From NCBI GenBank assembly GCA_002417975.1, contig DIDE01000039.1, forward strand, positions 32,005-42,625: 10,621 bases of DNA, in the 5' to 3' direction. The translations under genes and the position numbers were made by a program. The notes below the pieces were generated by a model, which was not told the DNA's origin, searched no databases, and saw nothing but the letters and a program-made list of their open reading frames with translations. This stretch comes from Eggerthellaceae bacterium UBA5808. Its GTDB lineage: Bacteria > Actinomycetota > Coriobacteriia > Coriobacteriales > Eggerthellaceae. Shown here in pieces: positions 1-5,478 of the stretch (position 1 is its first letter; each line of letters opens with the position of its first letter).

Positions 1-587
1 TTGGTGGCATGAACTATGTCGAACCAATGCCCGGGGGCGCGTTTGCCTGTATGCCATTTCTGTGGCTGATTCTTGTTGCCGGTTTGATTCGTGATCGTCG
101 TGCGGTGCTGTCTGTTGTAAGTACACTGGTTGCTGCGACGCTGATTTTGGTTGTTCTTGATACGCAAGTGGGTGGATTGGTCGCCCGCTATCAACTTGAT
201 TTTTGCTTCCTTCTGGCGATAGCAGCAGCTGTAGTAGCTATTGGAGTATCACAGAGGATACGGGATATAAGCCGATCAGCGGATGAACGTGCTGTTACGG
301 ATGATGAGACGATTTCTCTCGTAGACAAATCCGATCGTGAGGCTATGTGCTGTAACGCTGCTGTGACTAACGAGTCGTTTGTCTTAGCAAACAGACAAAC
401 CATGCGTTCGCTTTCTTATACTGCACGAGGCTTGCTCGTTGGTCTGGTGTTAGTGACAGCTGCATTTGATGTACTGTTTGTCCTGTTCATGATCGGGGGA
501 TCATCTGCCCCGACCGGACCTGATAGTTTACTCGCGCATCCAGGGATTGCTACAACGCTTAAACAGATGTTCCAGTTCTGGGTATAG
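1..587 (+). CDS. C-terminal part of a polytopic membrane protein, possibly surface-polysaccharide related (5' end outside window)
   Basis: The reading frame is already open at the first bases, so this is the 3' end of a longer gene rather than a complete 192-residue protein. Counting from the first in-window Met (position 9), hydrophobic stretches lie at about residues 12-27, 33-57, 62-80 and 142-164. A hydrophilic, charged segment of about 60 residues separates the last two. The patch ARYQLDFCFLL, with an aromatic/Asp pair entering a membrane helix, and the short C-terminal tail ending in QFWV recall large bacterial glycan-synthesis membrane proteins (GT-C type glycosyltransferases and relatives). 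That resemblance is an impression, not a domain match. The convergent neighbour is a UDP-galactopyranose mutase-like flavoprotein, which fits a cell-envelope polysaccharide role. The function is unproven because the catalytic N-terminal part is missing here. Confidence 0.75.
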   Translation, partial: GGMNYVEPMPGGAFACMPFLWLILVAGLIRDRRAVLSVVSTLVAATLILVVLDTQVGGLVARYQLDFCFLLAIAAAVVAIGVSQRIRDISRSADERAVTDDETISLVDKSDREAMCCNAAVTNESFVLANRQTMRSLSYTARGLLVGLVLVTAAFDVLFVLFMIGGSSAPTGPDSLLAHPGIATTLKQMFQFWV

Positions 588-651
588 TCCCTACATCTAT
601 TGCGCCTGAGAGTACGATGCTGCAACTTATTTATCTTGGACAGTACAGATT

Positions 652-720
652 CACGTCTATTGTGTTCGAACAGGTAACAGACGTGGTGTGAGTGCACGCA
701 ATTTAAGTTCAGCGTGCTTC
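652..720. terminator. Two hairpins between convergent genes, possible bidirectional terminator
   Basis: The 171-base gap between the convergent membrane-protein and flavoprotein genes holds two inverted repeats. CACGTCT (652-658) pairs with AGACGTG (679-685) and encloses the perfect palindrome TGTTCGAACA (663-672). GCACGC (694-699) pairs with GCGTGC (712-717), which is followed by TTCT. Neither has a real T-run, so termination is only inferred from their position between two converging 3' ends. Confidence 0.3.
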
Positions 721-758
721 TGGCTTACGAATCATCGTCCGAATTAGAGCACGCAATC

Positions 759-2411
759 TTAGTTGGTTGCGACACTAACGGTAGCAGCTGTTTCTGATGT
801 AGATTCAGCTTCCTCGTCGGTTTCACCTGCTGAACCTTCTTGGTATCCTTCTTCGGTATTAACGTTCCAGATATCATCTTGGGTTACTGCTTTGCCGCAG
901 ATTGCATCGGCGGCAAGAAGACCAGTAAGCATTGAATGATCCATATTGTTATAGCGATGCTGCCCATTGCGTCCAATGCAGTAGAGATTAGGAACTGATT
1001 TAAGCCAGGAACGCAAAGTGCCAATTTGGGCATACGTATCAAAATAGGCTGGATAGGCTTTTTGAACTCGTTCGCGATGATCCATAAGAATTTCTGTCGA
1101 TGGGTCAATGACACCGATCTTAATCAGCTCTTGACGAGCGAGATCTATGCAATCTTCCTCTGCCATTGTCCAGAATGAATCGCCTTCATCGCAGAAGTAT
1201 TCCAGTCCGATCCACACGGTATTGTCTGGGTCTTCGACAAGATAAGGTGACCAGTTGTTGAAAATTTGCAGGCGGCCTAATTTGACGCCATCATCTTGAA
1301 CGTAGATCCAATTATCAGGAACTATGTTTCCAAGTGTTGGAATGTCAGTTTGATTCTTGATGCTTAGCTTGTTTACCAAAAGACCGACAGTTACAAAGTC
1401 ACGATAGGGAAGGCCCTCGGCAATAGCACGCACATTATCAGGCATTACTGTGCCAATAGACTGTGCCAAATCAACCAACGGCATCGAAGAGACGAGCGAT
1501 GTGCAAGGAATCGTTTGCTTTAAGCCCTGTTCATCCTGGCAGCAAATTGATTCAACGGTTCCCTGAGAAGAAATGTTTATGCCATTGACGCGCATGCCAT
1601 AGGTGATTTCGCCCCCGTGGTTACAAAATTCCTGAGCAATTGTTTCGTAGAGTTGACCAGGGCCAAATTTTGGATAGAGGAACTCTTTGATAAGGCTTGT
1701 TTCGGTCGTTGCATCAGTACTGTGGTGACGTGCACTTTTAAGCATATCTTTGACCACTGCGAGAATGGACAGACCTTTAACGCGCTGCGATCCCCAATCA
1801 GCTGAGATTGTTGAGGGGTGACGTCCCCATACCTTTTCGGTATAGCCTTCGAAGAACATACTATAAAGTTTTTTGCCAAATCGATTGATATAAAAATTTT
1901 CAAGCGACGTTTCGGGCAATTTATGCATTGTCGACGCTAGGTATGAACATCCGACGCTTATTGTTCTGCCAAAGCCCATTGCGGCAAGTGTTTTTGGCTT
2001 AAGCGATAGGGGGTAATCGAAAAATGTGTTGTCGTAAAAAATGCGTGAAACACGATGACGGCGTAACATTACGCGATCGGTTTGAGAAGGATCGGGGCCG
2101 CCAGGTGTGAGCGTACGCGTACGGCCGAGTTTGGCGTCATCGTATGTGGGTGCACCTTGCTGGGGCAGGATGGAATTCCATAAGTCGAGGATGCGCTCAT
2201 TCTTGGTAAAAAAACGATGACCACCGATATCCATGCGGTTACCCTGAACGCAAACGGTACGTGAAATGCCGCCTACCTTATGAGACGCTTCCAAAATACG
2301 TACATGCGCATCAGGATGTTGGGAGAGTATCTCCAAGCCGCAAGTTACACCTGCGGGACCTGCTCCGACGATAAGTATTTGGTCGTCATTGGGTTGTGCT
2401 GATTCGGTCAT
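759..2411 (-). CDS. FAD-dependent oxidoreductase, UDP-galactopyranose mutase / amine-oxidase-like
   Basis: A 550-residue flavoprotein. Residues 12-22 (ILIVGAGPAG) are the dinucleotide-binding GxGxxG of a Rossmann fold. Glu41 at the end of the second strand (ILEA) is the usual FAD-ribose ligand, and the GG at 47-48 plus IGGHRFF (62-68) complete the family's N-terminal FAD pattern. FFEGYTEKVWG (186-196) and the C-terminal GRNGQHRYNNMDHS stretch match the UDP-galactopyranose mutase-like branch usually annotated only as NAD(P)/FAD-dependent oxidoreductase. The last 35 or so residues are an acidic, Ser/Thr-rich tail that is probably disordered. I chose the ATG at 2411 because AGGA lies 5 bases upstream. 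The in-frame GTG at 2435 (8 residues longer) has no ribosome binding site. The product could be a sugar-nucleotide mutase or oxidoreductase in envelope glycan synthesis. The exact substrate cannot be read from the sequence. Confidence 0.85.
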   Translation of the reverse strand: MTESAQPNDDQILIVGAGPAGVTCGLEILSQHPDAHVRILEASHKVGGISRTVCVQGNRMDIGGHRFFTKNERILDLWNSILPQQGAPTYDDAKLGRTRTLTPGGPDPSQTDRVMLRRHRVSRIFYDNTFFDYPLSLKPKTLAAMGFGRTISVGCSYLASTMHKLPETSLENFYINRFGKKLYSMFFEGYTEKVWGRHPSTISADWGSQRVKGLSILAVVKDMLKSARHHSTDATTETSLIKEFLYPKFGPGQLYETIAQEFCNHGGEITYGMRVNGINISSQGTVESICCQDEQGLKQTIPCTSLVSSMPLVDLAQSIGTVMPDNVRAIAEGLPYRDFVTVGLLVNKLSIKNQTDIPTLGNIVPDNWIYVQDDGVKLGRLQIFNNWSPYLVEDPDNTVWIGLEYFCDEGDSFWTMAEEDCIDLARQELIKIGVIDPSTEILMDHRERVQKAYPAYFDTYAQIGTLRSWLKSVPNLYCIGRNGQHRYNNMDHSMLTGLLAADAICGKAVTQDDIWNVNTEEGYQEGSAGETDEEAESTSETAATVSVATN

Positions 2412-2462
2412 GGCGTTCCTGTCGATCTTCGTCACGTAAAATTTTGACGTGTTTTGTTACAT

Positions 2463-2471
2463 AGTATATCA
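2463..2471 (-). promoter_or_regulatory. Extended -10 promoter of the flavoprotein gene
   Basis: On the - strand this reads TGATATACT, an extended -10 (TGnTATACT). No -35 hexamer is recognisable. Transcription would start near 2456, giving a leader of about 45 bases before the ATG at 2411. The dyad at 2477-2505 covers the place where a -35 would be. Confidence 0.5.
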
Positions 2472-2476
2472 ATAGG

Positions 2477-2505
2477 CTGTCATATCATTTGCAATAATAT
2501 GACAG
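2477..2505. repeat. Perfect 9-bp inverted repeat, operator-like
   Basis: CTGTCATAT (2477-2485) and ATATGACAG (2497-2505) are exact reverse complements separated by 11 bases. The dyad sits about 9 bp upstream of the flavoprotein -10, across the -35 region, where a repressor or activator dimer would act. No T-tract follows on either strand, so a terminator is less likely. The regulator is unknown. Confidence 0.5.
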
Positions 2506-2568
2506 GTGCTATAACGGCACCCATGGGTGGCCGTGCCCCTTTGTACATAGTGGGGCTGCAAGTCACCT
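2504..2568. other. Compact cluster of inverted repeats, possible three-way-junction RNA
   Basis: AGGTG (2504-2508) can pair with CACCT (2564-2568). They enclose two hairpins: a near-perfect 21-base repeat at 2514-2534 centred on the palindrome CACCCATGGGTG, and GCCCC (2535-2539) pairing with GGGGC (2552-2556). The combined fold is a small three-way junction and could form on either strand. It is GC-rich compared with its AT-rich surroundings. An alternative pairing GGTGC/GCACC (2505-2509 with 2517-2521) competes with the closing stem. I do not recognise a known RNA family, and it may be a DNA-level binding region instead. Confidence 0.3.
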
Positions 2569-2637
2569 ATGTCTTCGATCTTTAGCAACTTTACTCTATT
2601 CTGCGAAAAGTGAAACTACTCTTCAGCCAAACTGCAT

Positions 2638-2656
2638 GATAATCTAATCAATTATC
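2638..2656. promoter_or_regulatory. Operator-like dyad abutting the 2658 promoter
   Basis: GATAAT (2638-2643) and ATTATC (2651-2656) are exact reverse complements with a 7-base spacer. They end 1 base before the -35 TTGACA at 2658. The position suits an activator or a repressor of that promoter. The arms are short and AT-rich, so chance occurrence is possible. Confidence 0.3.
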
Positions 2657-2657
2657 C

Positions 2658-2686
2658 TTGACAGAGAATAATATACTCGATATAGT
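2658..2686 (+). promoter_or_regulatory. Near-consensus sigma-70 promoter with no obvious downstream gene
   Basis: TTGACA (2658-2663), exactly 17 bases, then TATAGT (2681-2686). This is the best promoter match in the window. Transcription would begin near 2693. The first conventional + strand gene is more than 900 bases away, beyond a gene on the opposite strand, so the expected product is a small RNA, a very short peptide mRNA, or an antisense transcript into 2830-3321. Confidence 0.7.
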
Positions 2687-2692
2687 AAAGAT

Positions 2693-2760
2693 GCTTTTCC
2701 AAAAGCTCTATGCTTCTCGTCTGATGCGTCGGCTGTCCTTCGGGGCAGCCGACGCATAGT
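2693..2760 (+). ncRNA. Candidate small RNA with a cUUCGg-capped hairpin
   Basis: Downstream of the 2658 promoter the predicted RNA starts with the short inverted repeat GCTTTT-CC-AAAAGC (2693-2706). It then forms a strong stem: ATGCGTCGGCTG (2724-2735) pairs perfectly with CAGCCGACGCAT (2746-2757). The stem extends through one G-U and two C-G pairs to a TTCG tetraloop (2739-2742). The cUUCGg loop is one of the most stable RNA tetraloops, and it forms only if the + strand is transcribed. No T-run follows, so it is not a standard terminator, although it could still help to end the opposite-strand gene at 2830. The 3' end of any RNA is unknown. Confidence 0.35.
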
Positions 2761-2779
2761 TATGTAGGGAGGGACGTAT

Positions 2780-2812
2780 ATGGTGTCGATTCACTTTCAG
2801 ACACACATTTGA
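2780..2812 (+). CDS. Possible 10-residue leader peptide ORF
   Basis: ATG at 2780 encodes MVSIHFQTHI and stops at 2812. It is preceded by a strong Shine-Dalgarno, AGGGAGGG (2766-2773), with 6 bases between it and the ATG. It lies 22 bases after the TTCG hairpin and inside the transcript expected from the 2658 promoter. The ribosome binding site is the main support, since a peptide this short has no coding statistics. It could be a regulatory leader or small peptide, or a chance ORF. Confidence 0.25.
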   Translation: MVSIHFQTHI

Positions 2813-2829
2813 TGTCTATAGCCTATACG

Positions 2830-3321
2830 TTAGTGCTTAAATCGAAGAGACCTGAGGCAACGCCATGCGCTTTGGCGTTTTTCGTCTGACCCAAGCAATG
2901 CCTCGAACTTGTCAAAGGAGCAAGCGGGACGGCCGAATAGATGCGTTTGCATCATCGTTTCATATGGTGCGTGATATGCATCTCCGCAACGGCGTGCTGC
3001 TTCGGTGTCGGTTGCTACGAGGCAGACAGGATCAAGTCCTTCGATGAGTTCCATAAGGCGCATACGATCGATAGGCTTTTCATCTGACTTCGTAAGGGAG
3101 GACGGCAGATCAAGTGTTACATAGACGATTGCGCGTCCATAACCAAGAGCCGCACATGTTTTTTTAAGAGCATCACGTGCGGCAATGCTGAGGTGGGTAC
3201 TGCTTACAACTGCAAAAAGGCTTTCAGACGATCCATCGATATGCGACGAAAATGCCTGAAGTGTCTGCTTACGGGAGTTAGCATAGGGGTTAGATGTGCT
3301 CTGTTTATTAAAAGATTTCAT
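2830..3321 (-). CDS. Protein of unknown function, 163 residues
   Basis: I do not recognise this protein. It is soluble, with no signal peptide or membrane helix. From about residue 34 it alternates predicted strands (LFAVVSS, AIVYVTLD, VCLVATD) with amphipathic helices, giving an alpha/beta fold. The first 30 residues are polar and look disordered. The order 'helix, LGYGRAIVYVTLDLP, helix, GLDPVCLVATDTEA' faintly recalls the uracil-DNA glycosylase-like fold, but the catalytic motifs are not evident, so I assign no function. The start at 3321 has no Shine-Dalgarno, but the - strand hexamer TACAAT lies 6 bases upstream, which suggests a leaderless mRNA. An oppositely directed promoter at 2658 points toward its 3' end. 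Confidence 0.7.
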   Translation of the reverse strand: MKSFNKQSTSNPYANSRKQTLQAFSSHIDGSSESLFAVVSSTHLSIAARDALKKTCAALGYGRAIVYVTLDLPSSLTKSDEKPIDRMRLMELIEGLDPVCLVATDTEAARRCGDAYHAPYETMMQTHLFGRPACSFDKFEALLGSDEKRQSAWRCLRSLRFKH

Positions 3322-3327
3322 ACCAAT

Positions 3328-3333
3328 ATTGTA
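3328..3333 (-). promoter_or_regulatory. -10 element, possible leaderless promoter of the 3321 gene
   Basis: The - strand reads TACAAT, six bases, then the ATG at 3321. With a normal -10 to start-site distance, transcription would begin at or within a base of the initiation codon. Leaderless mRNAs with exactly this spacing are common in actinobacteria. No good -35 is visible, and no Shine-Dalgarno is present, which supports the leaderless reading. Confidence 0.4.
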
Positions 3334-3388
3334 GCTTTAGCGAACCGTTACGAGATGAATCAAGAAAGATTGTGCGAGTATTTCATAA

Positions 3389-3418
3389 TTGAAAGGTTAG
3401 ATATAGCACGTCTATATA
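3389..3418 (+). promoter_or_regulatory. Candidate distal promoter of the foldase gene
   Basis: TTGAAA (3389-3394), 18 bases, TATATA (3413-3418). If used, it gives a leader of about 175 bases before the foldase start. The region is AT-rich, so similar matches arise by chance. Confidence 0.3.
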
Positions 3419-3532
3419 TTCAGAAGAAAATAGTATCTAACAGGGACTATATGATATAAGATTGATACTTAGCAAGTAGAAAACAGCGGTTACGTTATGA
3501 AATGAAAATGGGCATATTGTGCAATCGTGTGA

Positions 3533-3550
3533 GCACATAACCCCATGTGC
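3533..3550. repeat. Inverted repeat GCACAT-N6-ATGTGC upstream of the foldase gene
   Basis: GCACAT (3533-3538) and ATGTGC (3545-3550) are exact reverse complements with a 6-base spacer. A third TTGTGC half-site lies just upstream, near 3518. The dyad overlaps the -35 of the weak proximal promoter at 3549-3578, so a regulator binding there could control the foldase. Confidence 0.4.
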
Positions 3551-3578
3551 GACAATTCAGCCCAGATGATTTTATACC
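3549..3578 (+). promoter_or_regulatory. Candidate proximal promoter of the foldase gene
   Basis: GCGACA (3549-3554), 18 bases, TATACC (3573-3578): four of six matches in each hexamer. It would start RNA near 3585, a few bases upstream of the GGAG at 3586. It is weak on its own and is supported mainly by the overlapping dyad. Confidence 0.3.
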
Positions 3579-3601
3579 TGTAGGCGGAGCGTCAGAAAGG
3601 T

Positions 3602-4756
3602 ATGGCTCAATATATGAAGGTTTCAAAGTTAGTTCGGCTTGTAGGCACGCTCGGCGTGACTGCGGTCTGCGCGGTAGGACTTACTGCTTGCGCTTCGGGA
3701 TCAAATGGAAGTTCTGGGGTTGCGGCAACGGTCAATGGTACCGAGATTCAAGAACAAACGATTACCGATTACATCCAGAATTTTCGTACGAGTGCAGGTG
3801 TAACGAGCGAGGATGACTGGGGATCATGGATGGCCCAGTACAGCACGACACCATCTGCCGTTCGTGAGCAGGTTATCGACTATTACACGGGGATCGAGCT
3901 CATTAAACAAGCTGCCGATCAATATGATGTAACGGTAAGCGATGACGATGTCGATGCTCAAGTCGAGAAGATGAAAGAAAAGTACAATTCCGACGACGAA
4001 TGGACGAGTGCACTTTCGTCTGCAGGCATGACGGAAGATAGTTATCGGAGCAACGTACGTGTTGCGATGCTAGAAAACGGACTTAAGTCGAAGGTATCTA
4101 CCAGCGATACATCAGTTTCTGACGACGATCTTCTTACGAGCGTCGAACAGTACGGTCCTTATTTCAGTGGTGCTAAGCGTTCTTCTCAGATCTTGTTTGA
4201 CAGCAGCGATACCGATACGGCACAACAGGTGCTCGACCAAATCAATGCTGGTACGCTTGATTTCGAGACAGCCGCTAAAACATATTCAAAAGATACGGCA
4301 TCTGCTGCCGATGGCGGAGATGTTGGTTGGGATATGCTGAATTCGTTCGTGACTGAATACACCGATGCTCTGAGTGGATTGAGCAAAGGCCAAGTAAGCG
4401 GTCTGGTCAACAGCGAGTACGGTATTCATATCATTAAGTGCACCGATGAATATACGGCTCCAGACTCGATCACGAGCCTTGATCAGGTGCCGACAGCACT
4501 CGTTGATTATGTACGTCAGGTTCTGCAGAGCCAAAGCAGCTCACAGGCTTATTCAAGCTGGTATTCTGACTACAAAGATCAGGCTGATATCCAGGTGAAC
4601 GACATGCCTAAGGGTCTGCCTTACGATCTTGATATGAGCAAATATCAGGAGAGCAGCGACTCAAGTGATTCTTCGTCAAGCGACGACAGTTCAAGCGATA
4701 GCAGCTCGAGTGATAGCAGCTCATCATCAACCGACGCATCATCAAGCAGCAACTAA
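3602..4756 (+). CDS. Secreted foldase lipoprotein, SurA/PrsA-type parvulin peptidyl-prolyl isomerase
   Basis: A 384-residue exported protein. It has a basic n-region (KVSKLVR), a hydrophobic core, and the lipobox LTAC with Cys30 as the lipidated residue, so it should be anchored outside the membrane. Residues 38-165 match the helical SurA N-terminal chaperone region. Residues 190-283 form a parvulin (PPIC) domain with QILF, GGDVGW and YGIHIIK as landmarks. Residues 350-384 are almost only Ser and Asp, a low-complexity tail. Such proteins help secreted proteins fold after translocation. The ATG at 3602 has GGAG 12 bases upstream. The ATG at 3614 is a real alternative: AGAAAGG (3594-3600) is better placed for it, and it gives a tighter signal peptide beginning MKVSK. 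The gene appears to be transcribed alone and ends in a strong terminator. Confidence 0.9.
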   Translation: MAQYMKVSKLVRLVGTLGVTAVCAVGLTACASGSNGSSGVAATVNGTEIQEQTITDYIQNFRTSAGVTSEDDWGSWMAQYSTTPSAVREQVIDYYTGIELIKQAADQYDVTVSDDDVDAQVEKMKEKYNSDDEWTSALSSAGMTEDSYRSNVRVAMLENGLKSKVSTSDTSVSDDDLLTSVEQYGPYFSGAKRSSQILFDSSDTDTAQQVLDQINAGTLDFETAAKTYSKDTASAADGGDVGWDMLNSFVTEYTDALSGLSKGQVSGLVNSEYGIHIIKCTDEYTAPDSITSLDQVPTALVDYVRQVLQSQSSSQAYSSWYSDYKDQADIQVNDMPKGLPYDLDMSKYQESSDSSDSSSSDDSSSDSSSSDSSSSSTDASSSSN

Positions 4757-4839
4757 TAAGCTACGTCGTTTGGTGCCATGTTTGAGAATGAGCGTATAAC
4801 TTCTTAAACAGATCAAGCTATCGAAAACGTTGTTACACG

Positions 4840-4880
4840 AAATTCCGGATGCCCGTGAGGGTGTCCGGAATTTTTGTTTT
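4840..4880 (+). terminator. Rho-independent terminator of the foldase gene
   Basis: AAATTCCGGA (4840-4849) pairs with TCCGGAATTT (4864-4873). The inner part adds CCC/GGG around a GTGA (GNRA) tetraloop, and the T-rich tract TTTTTGTTTT (4871-4880) completes the signal. It lies about 85 bases after the foldase stop. Confidence 0.92.
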
Positions 4881-4890
4881 AGGCATCTAG

Positions 4891-4929
4891 AAGAAATAGA
4901 AAGGGAATCAGCCAATGGCTGATTCCCTT
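4891..4929 (-). terminator. Rho-independent terminator of the tRNA-Ser operon
   Basis: A perfect 13-bp stem (4901-4913 with 4917-4929) and a 3-base loop. On the - strand it is followed by TCTATTTCTTC, a U-rich tail. It lies 44 bases beyond the CCA end of tRNA-Ser(CGA) and 20 bases from the foldase terminator's tract on the other strand, so both transcripts stop before colliding. Confidence 0.8.
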
Positions 4930-4973
4930 ATGCGTTAGAACAACATATGCGCTGTTCACAATTAAAAAATAAC

Positions 4974-5065
4974 TGGCGGAGGAGGAGGGATTCGAACCCT
5001 CGTTACCGGTAAGCCGGCAAAACGGTTTTCGAGACCGCCGCATTCAACCACTCTGCCACCCCTCC
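4974..5065 (-). tRNA. tRNA-Ser (anticodon CGA), reads UCG
   Basis: A complete 92-base class II tRNA with an encoded CCA. The acceptor GGAGGGG pairs with CTCCTCC with one G-U pair, and the discriminator is G. The anticodon loop CTCGAAA, closed by GCGGT/ACCGT, carries CGA. A long variable arm follows, typical of serine tRNAs, and the T-arm is GAGGG-TTCGAAT-CCCTC. It is the second gene of a two-tRNA unit, 112 bases after tRNA-Ser(GGA), with the terminator just beyond it. Confidence 0.97.
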
Positions 5066-5106
5066 ACGGGTAGCATGCACTCTATATGAGTACATGAACA
5101 AATCCA

Positions 5107-5140
5107 TAAGCGATCCTATGATGGTCTTATAGGCCGCTTA
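5107..5140. other. Imperfect hairpin in the spacer between the two tRNA genes
   Basis: TAAGCG (5107-5112) pairs with CGCTTA (5135-5140), and CCTAT (5115-5119) with ATAGG (5129-5133), across a small internal loop. It lies in the presumed tRNA precursor and has no T-tract. A processing signal or simple spacer fold is possible. A separate promoter for the downstream tRNA is not evident. Confidence 0.35.
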
Positions 5141-5177
5141 CTGCTGCTAATTCATACATATGCCGTCAGAATCTATC

Positions 5178-5269
5178 TGGCGGAGAGATGGGGATTCGAA
5201 CCCCAGATACGCTTGTGGCGTATACACGATTTCCAATCGTGCTCCTTCGGCCAGCTCGGACATCTCTCC
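5178..5269 (-). tRNA. tRNA-Ser (anticodon GGA), reads UCC/UCU
   Basis: A 92-base class II tRNA with an encoded CCA. The acceptor GGAGAGA pairs exactly with TCTCTCC, and the discriminator is G. The anticodon stem CACGA/TCGTG closes the loop TTGGAAA, giving GGA. There is a long variable arm, and the T-arm is TGGGG-TTCGAAT-CCCCA. It is the first gene of the unit, about 40 bases after a recognisable promoter. Confidence 0.97.
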
Positions 5270-5317
5270 GTTTTGATCGATTAGCTGTCGGTATTCGTAA
5301 CATAACAGCGGTTTTGT

Positions 5318-5346
5318 AGTATATAACAGTTGCGCGCATCGAACAA
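5318..5346 (-). promoter_or_regulatory. Promoter of the tRNA-Ser operon
   Basis: On the - strand TTGTTC (5341-5346), exactly 17 bases, then TATACT (5318-5323). Transcription would start near 5311, about 40 bases before the first nucleotide of tRNA-Ser(GGA). Spacing and hexamers are good for a stable-RNA promoter. Confidence 0.65.
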
Positions 5347-5458
5347 GAAGACAGGCGGGCGCTCGTTGCTTGCGCACACGAAAAATGCGAAAACAGTACC
5401 TGTATCCATATTATAGGTGATGCATCTACATATGATTCGGTGTTAGAAAATCTACCTT

Positions 5459-5478
5459 ATAGCGTATTGCTGCGCTAT
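5459..5478 (-). terminator. Weak hairpin immediately after the phosphatase gene
   Basis: ATAGCG (5459-5464) pairs with CGCTAT (5473-5478), directly after the - strand stop codon. A TTTT run appears only about ten bases later, so this is at best a weak terminator. Readthrough would continue toward the tRNA promoter. Confidence 0.3.

Noticed and set aside
617..691. 24-codon ORF between the two convergent genes
   Set aside because: There is no good ribosome binding site, and it overlaps the intergenic hairpin arms.
2412..2435. GTG start for the flavoprotein, 8 residues longer
   Set aside because: No Shine-Dalgarno precedes it, while AGGA is correctly spaced for the ATG at 2411.
2523..2540. TGGGTGGCCGTGCC resembles the T-box antiterminator core
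   Set aside because: The ACC following GGGTGGN is not matched, no specifier or stem I pattern is visible, and no aminoacyl-tRNA or amino-acid gene lies downstream on that strand.
2693..2706. GCTTTTCCAAAAGC as a terminator
   Set aside because: The loop is only two bases, the T-run lies inside the stem, and it sits at the presumed start of a transcript rather than its end.
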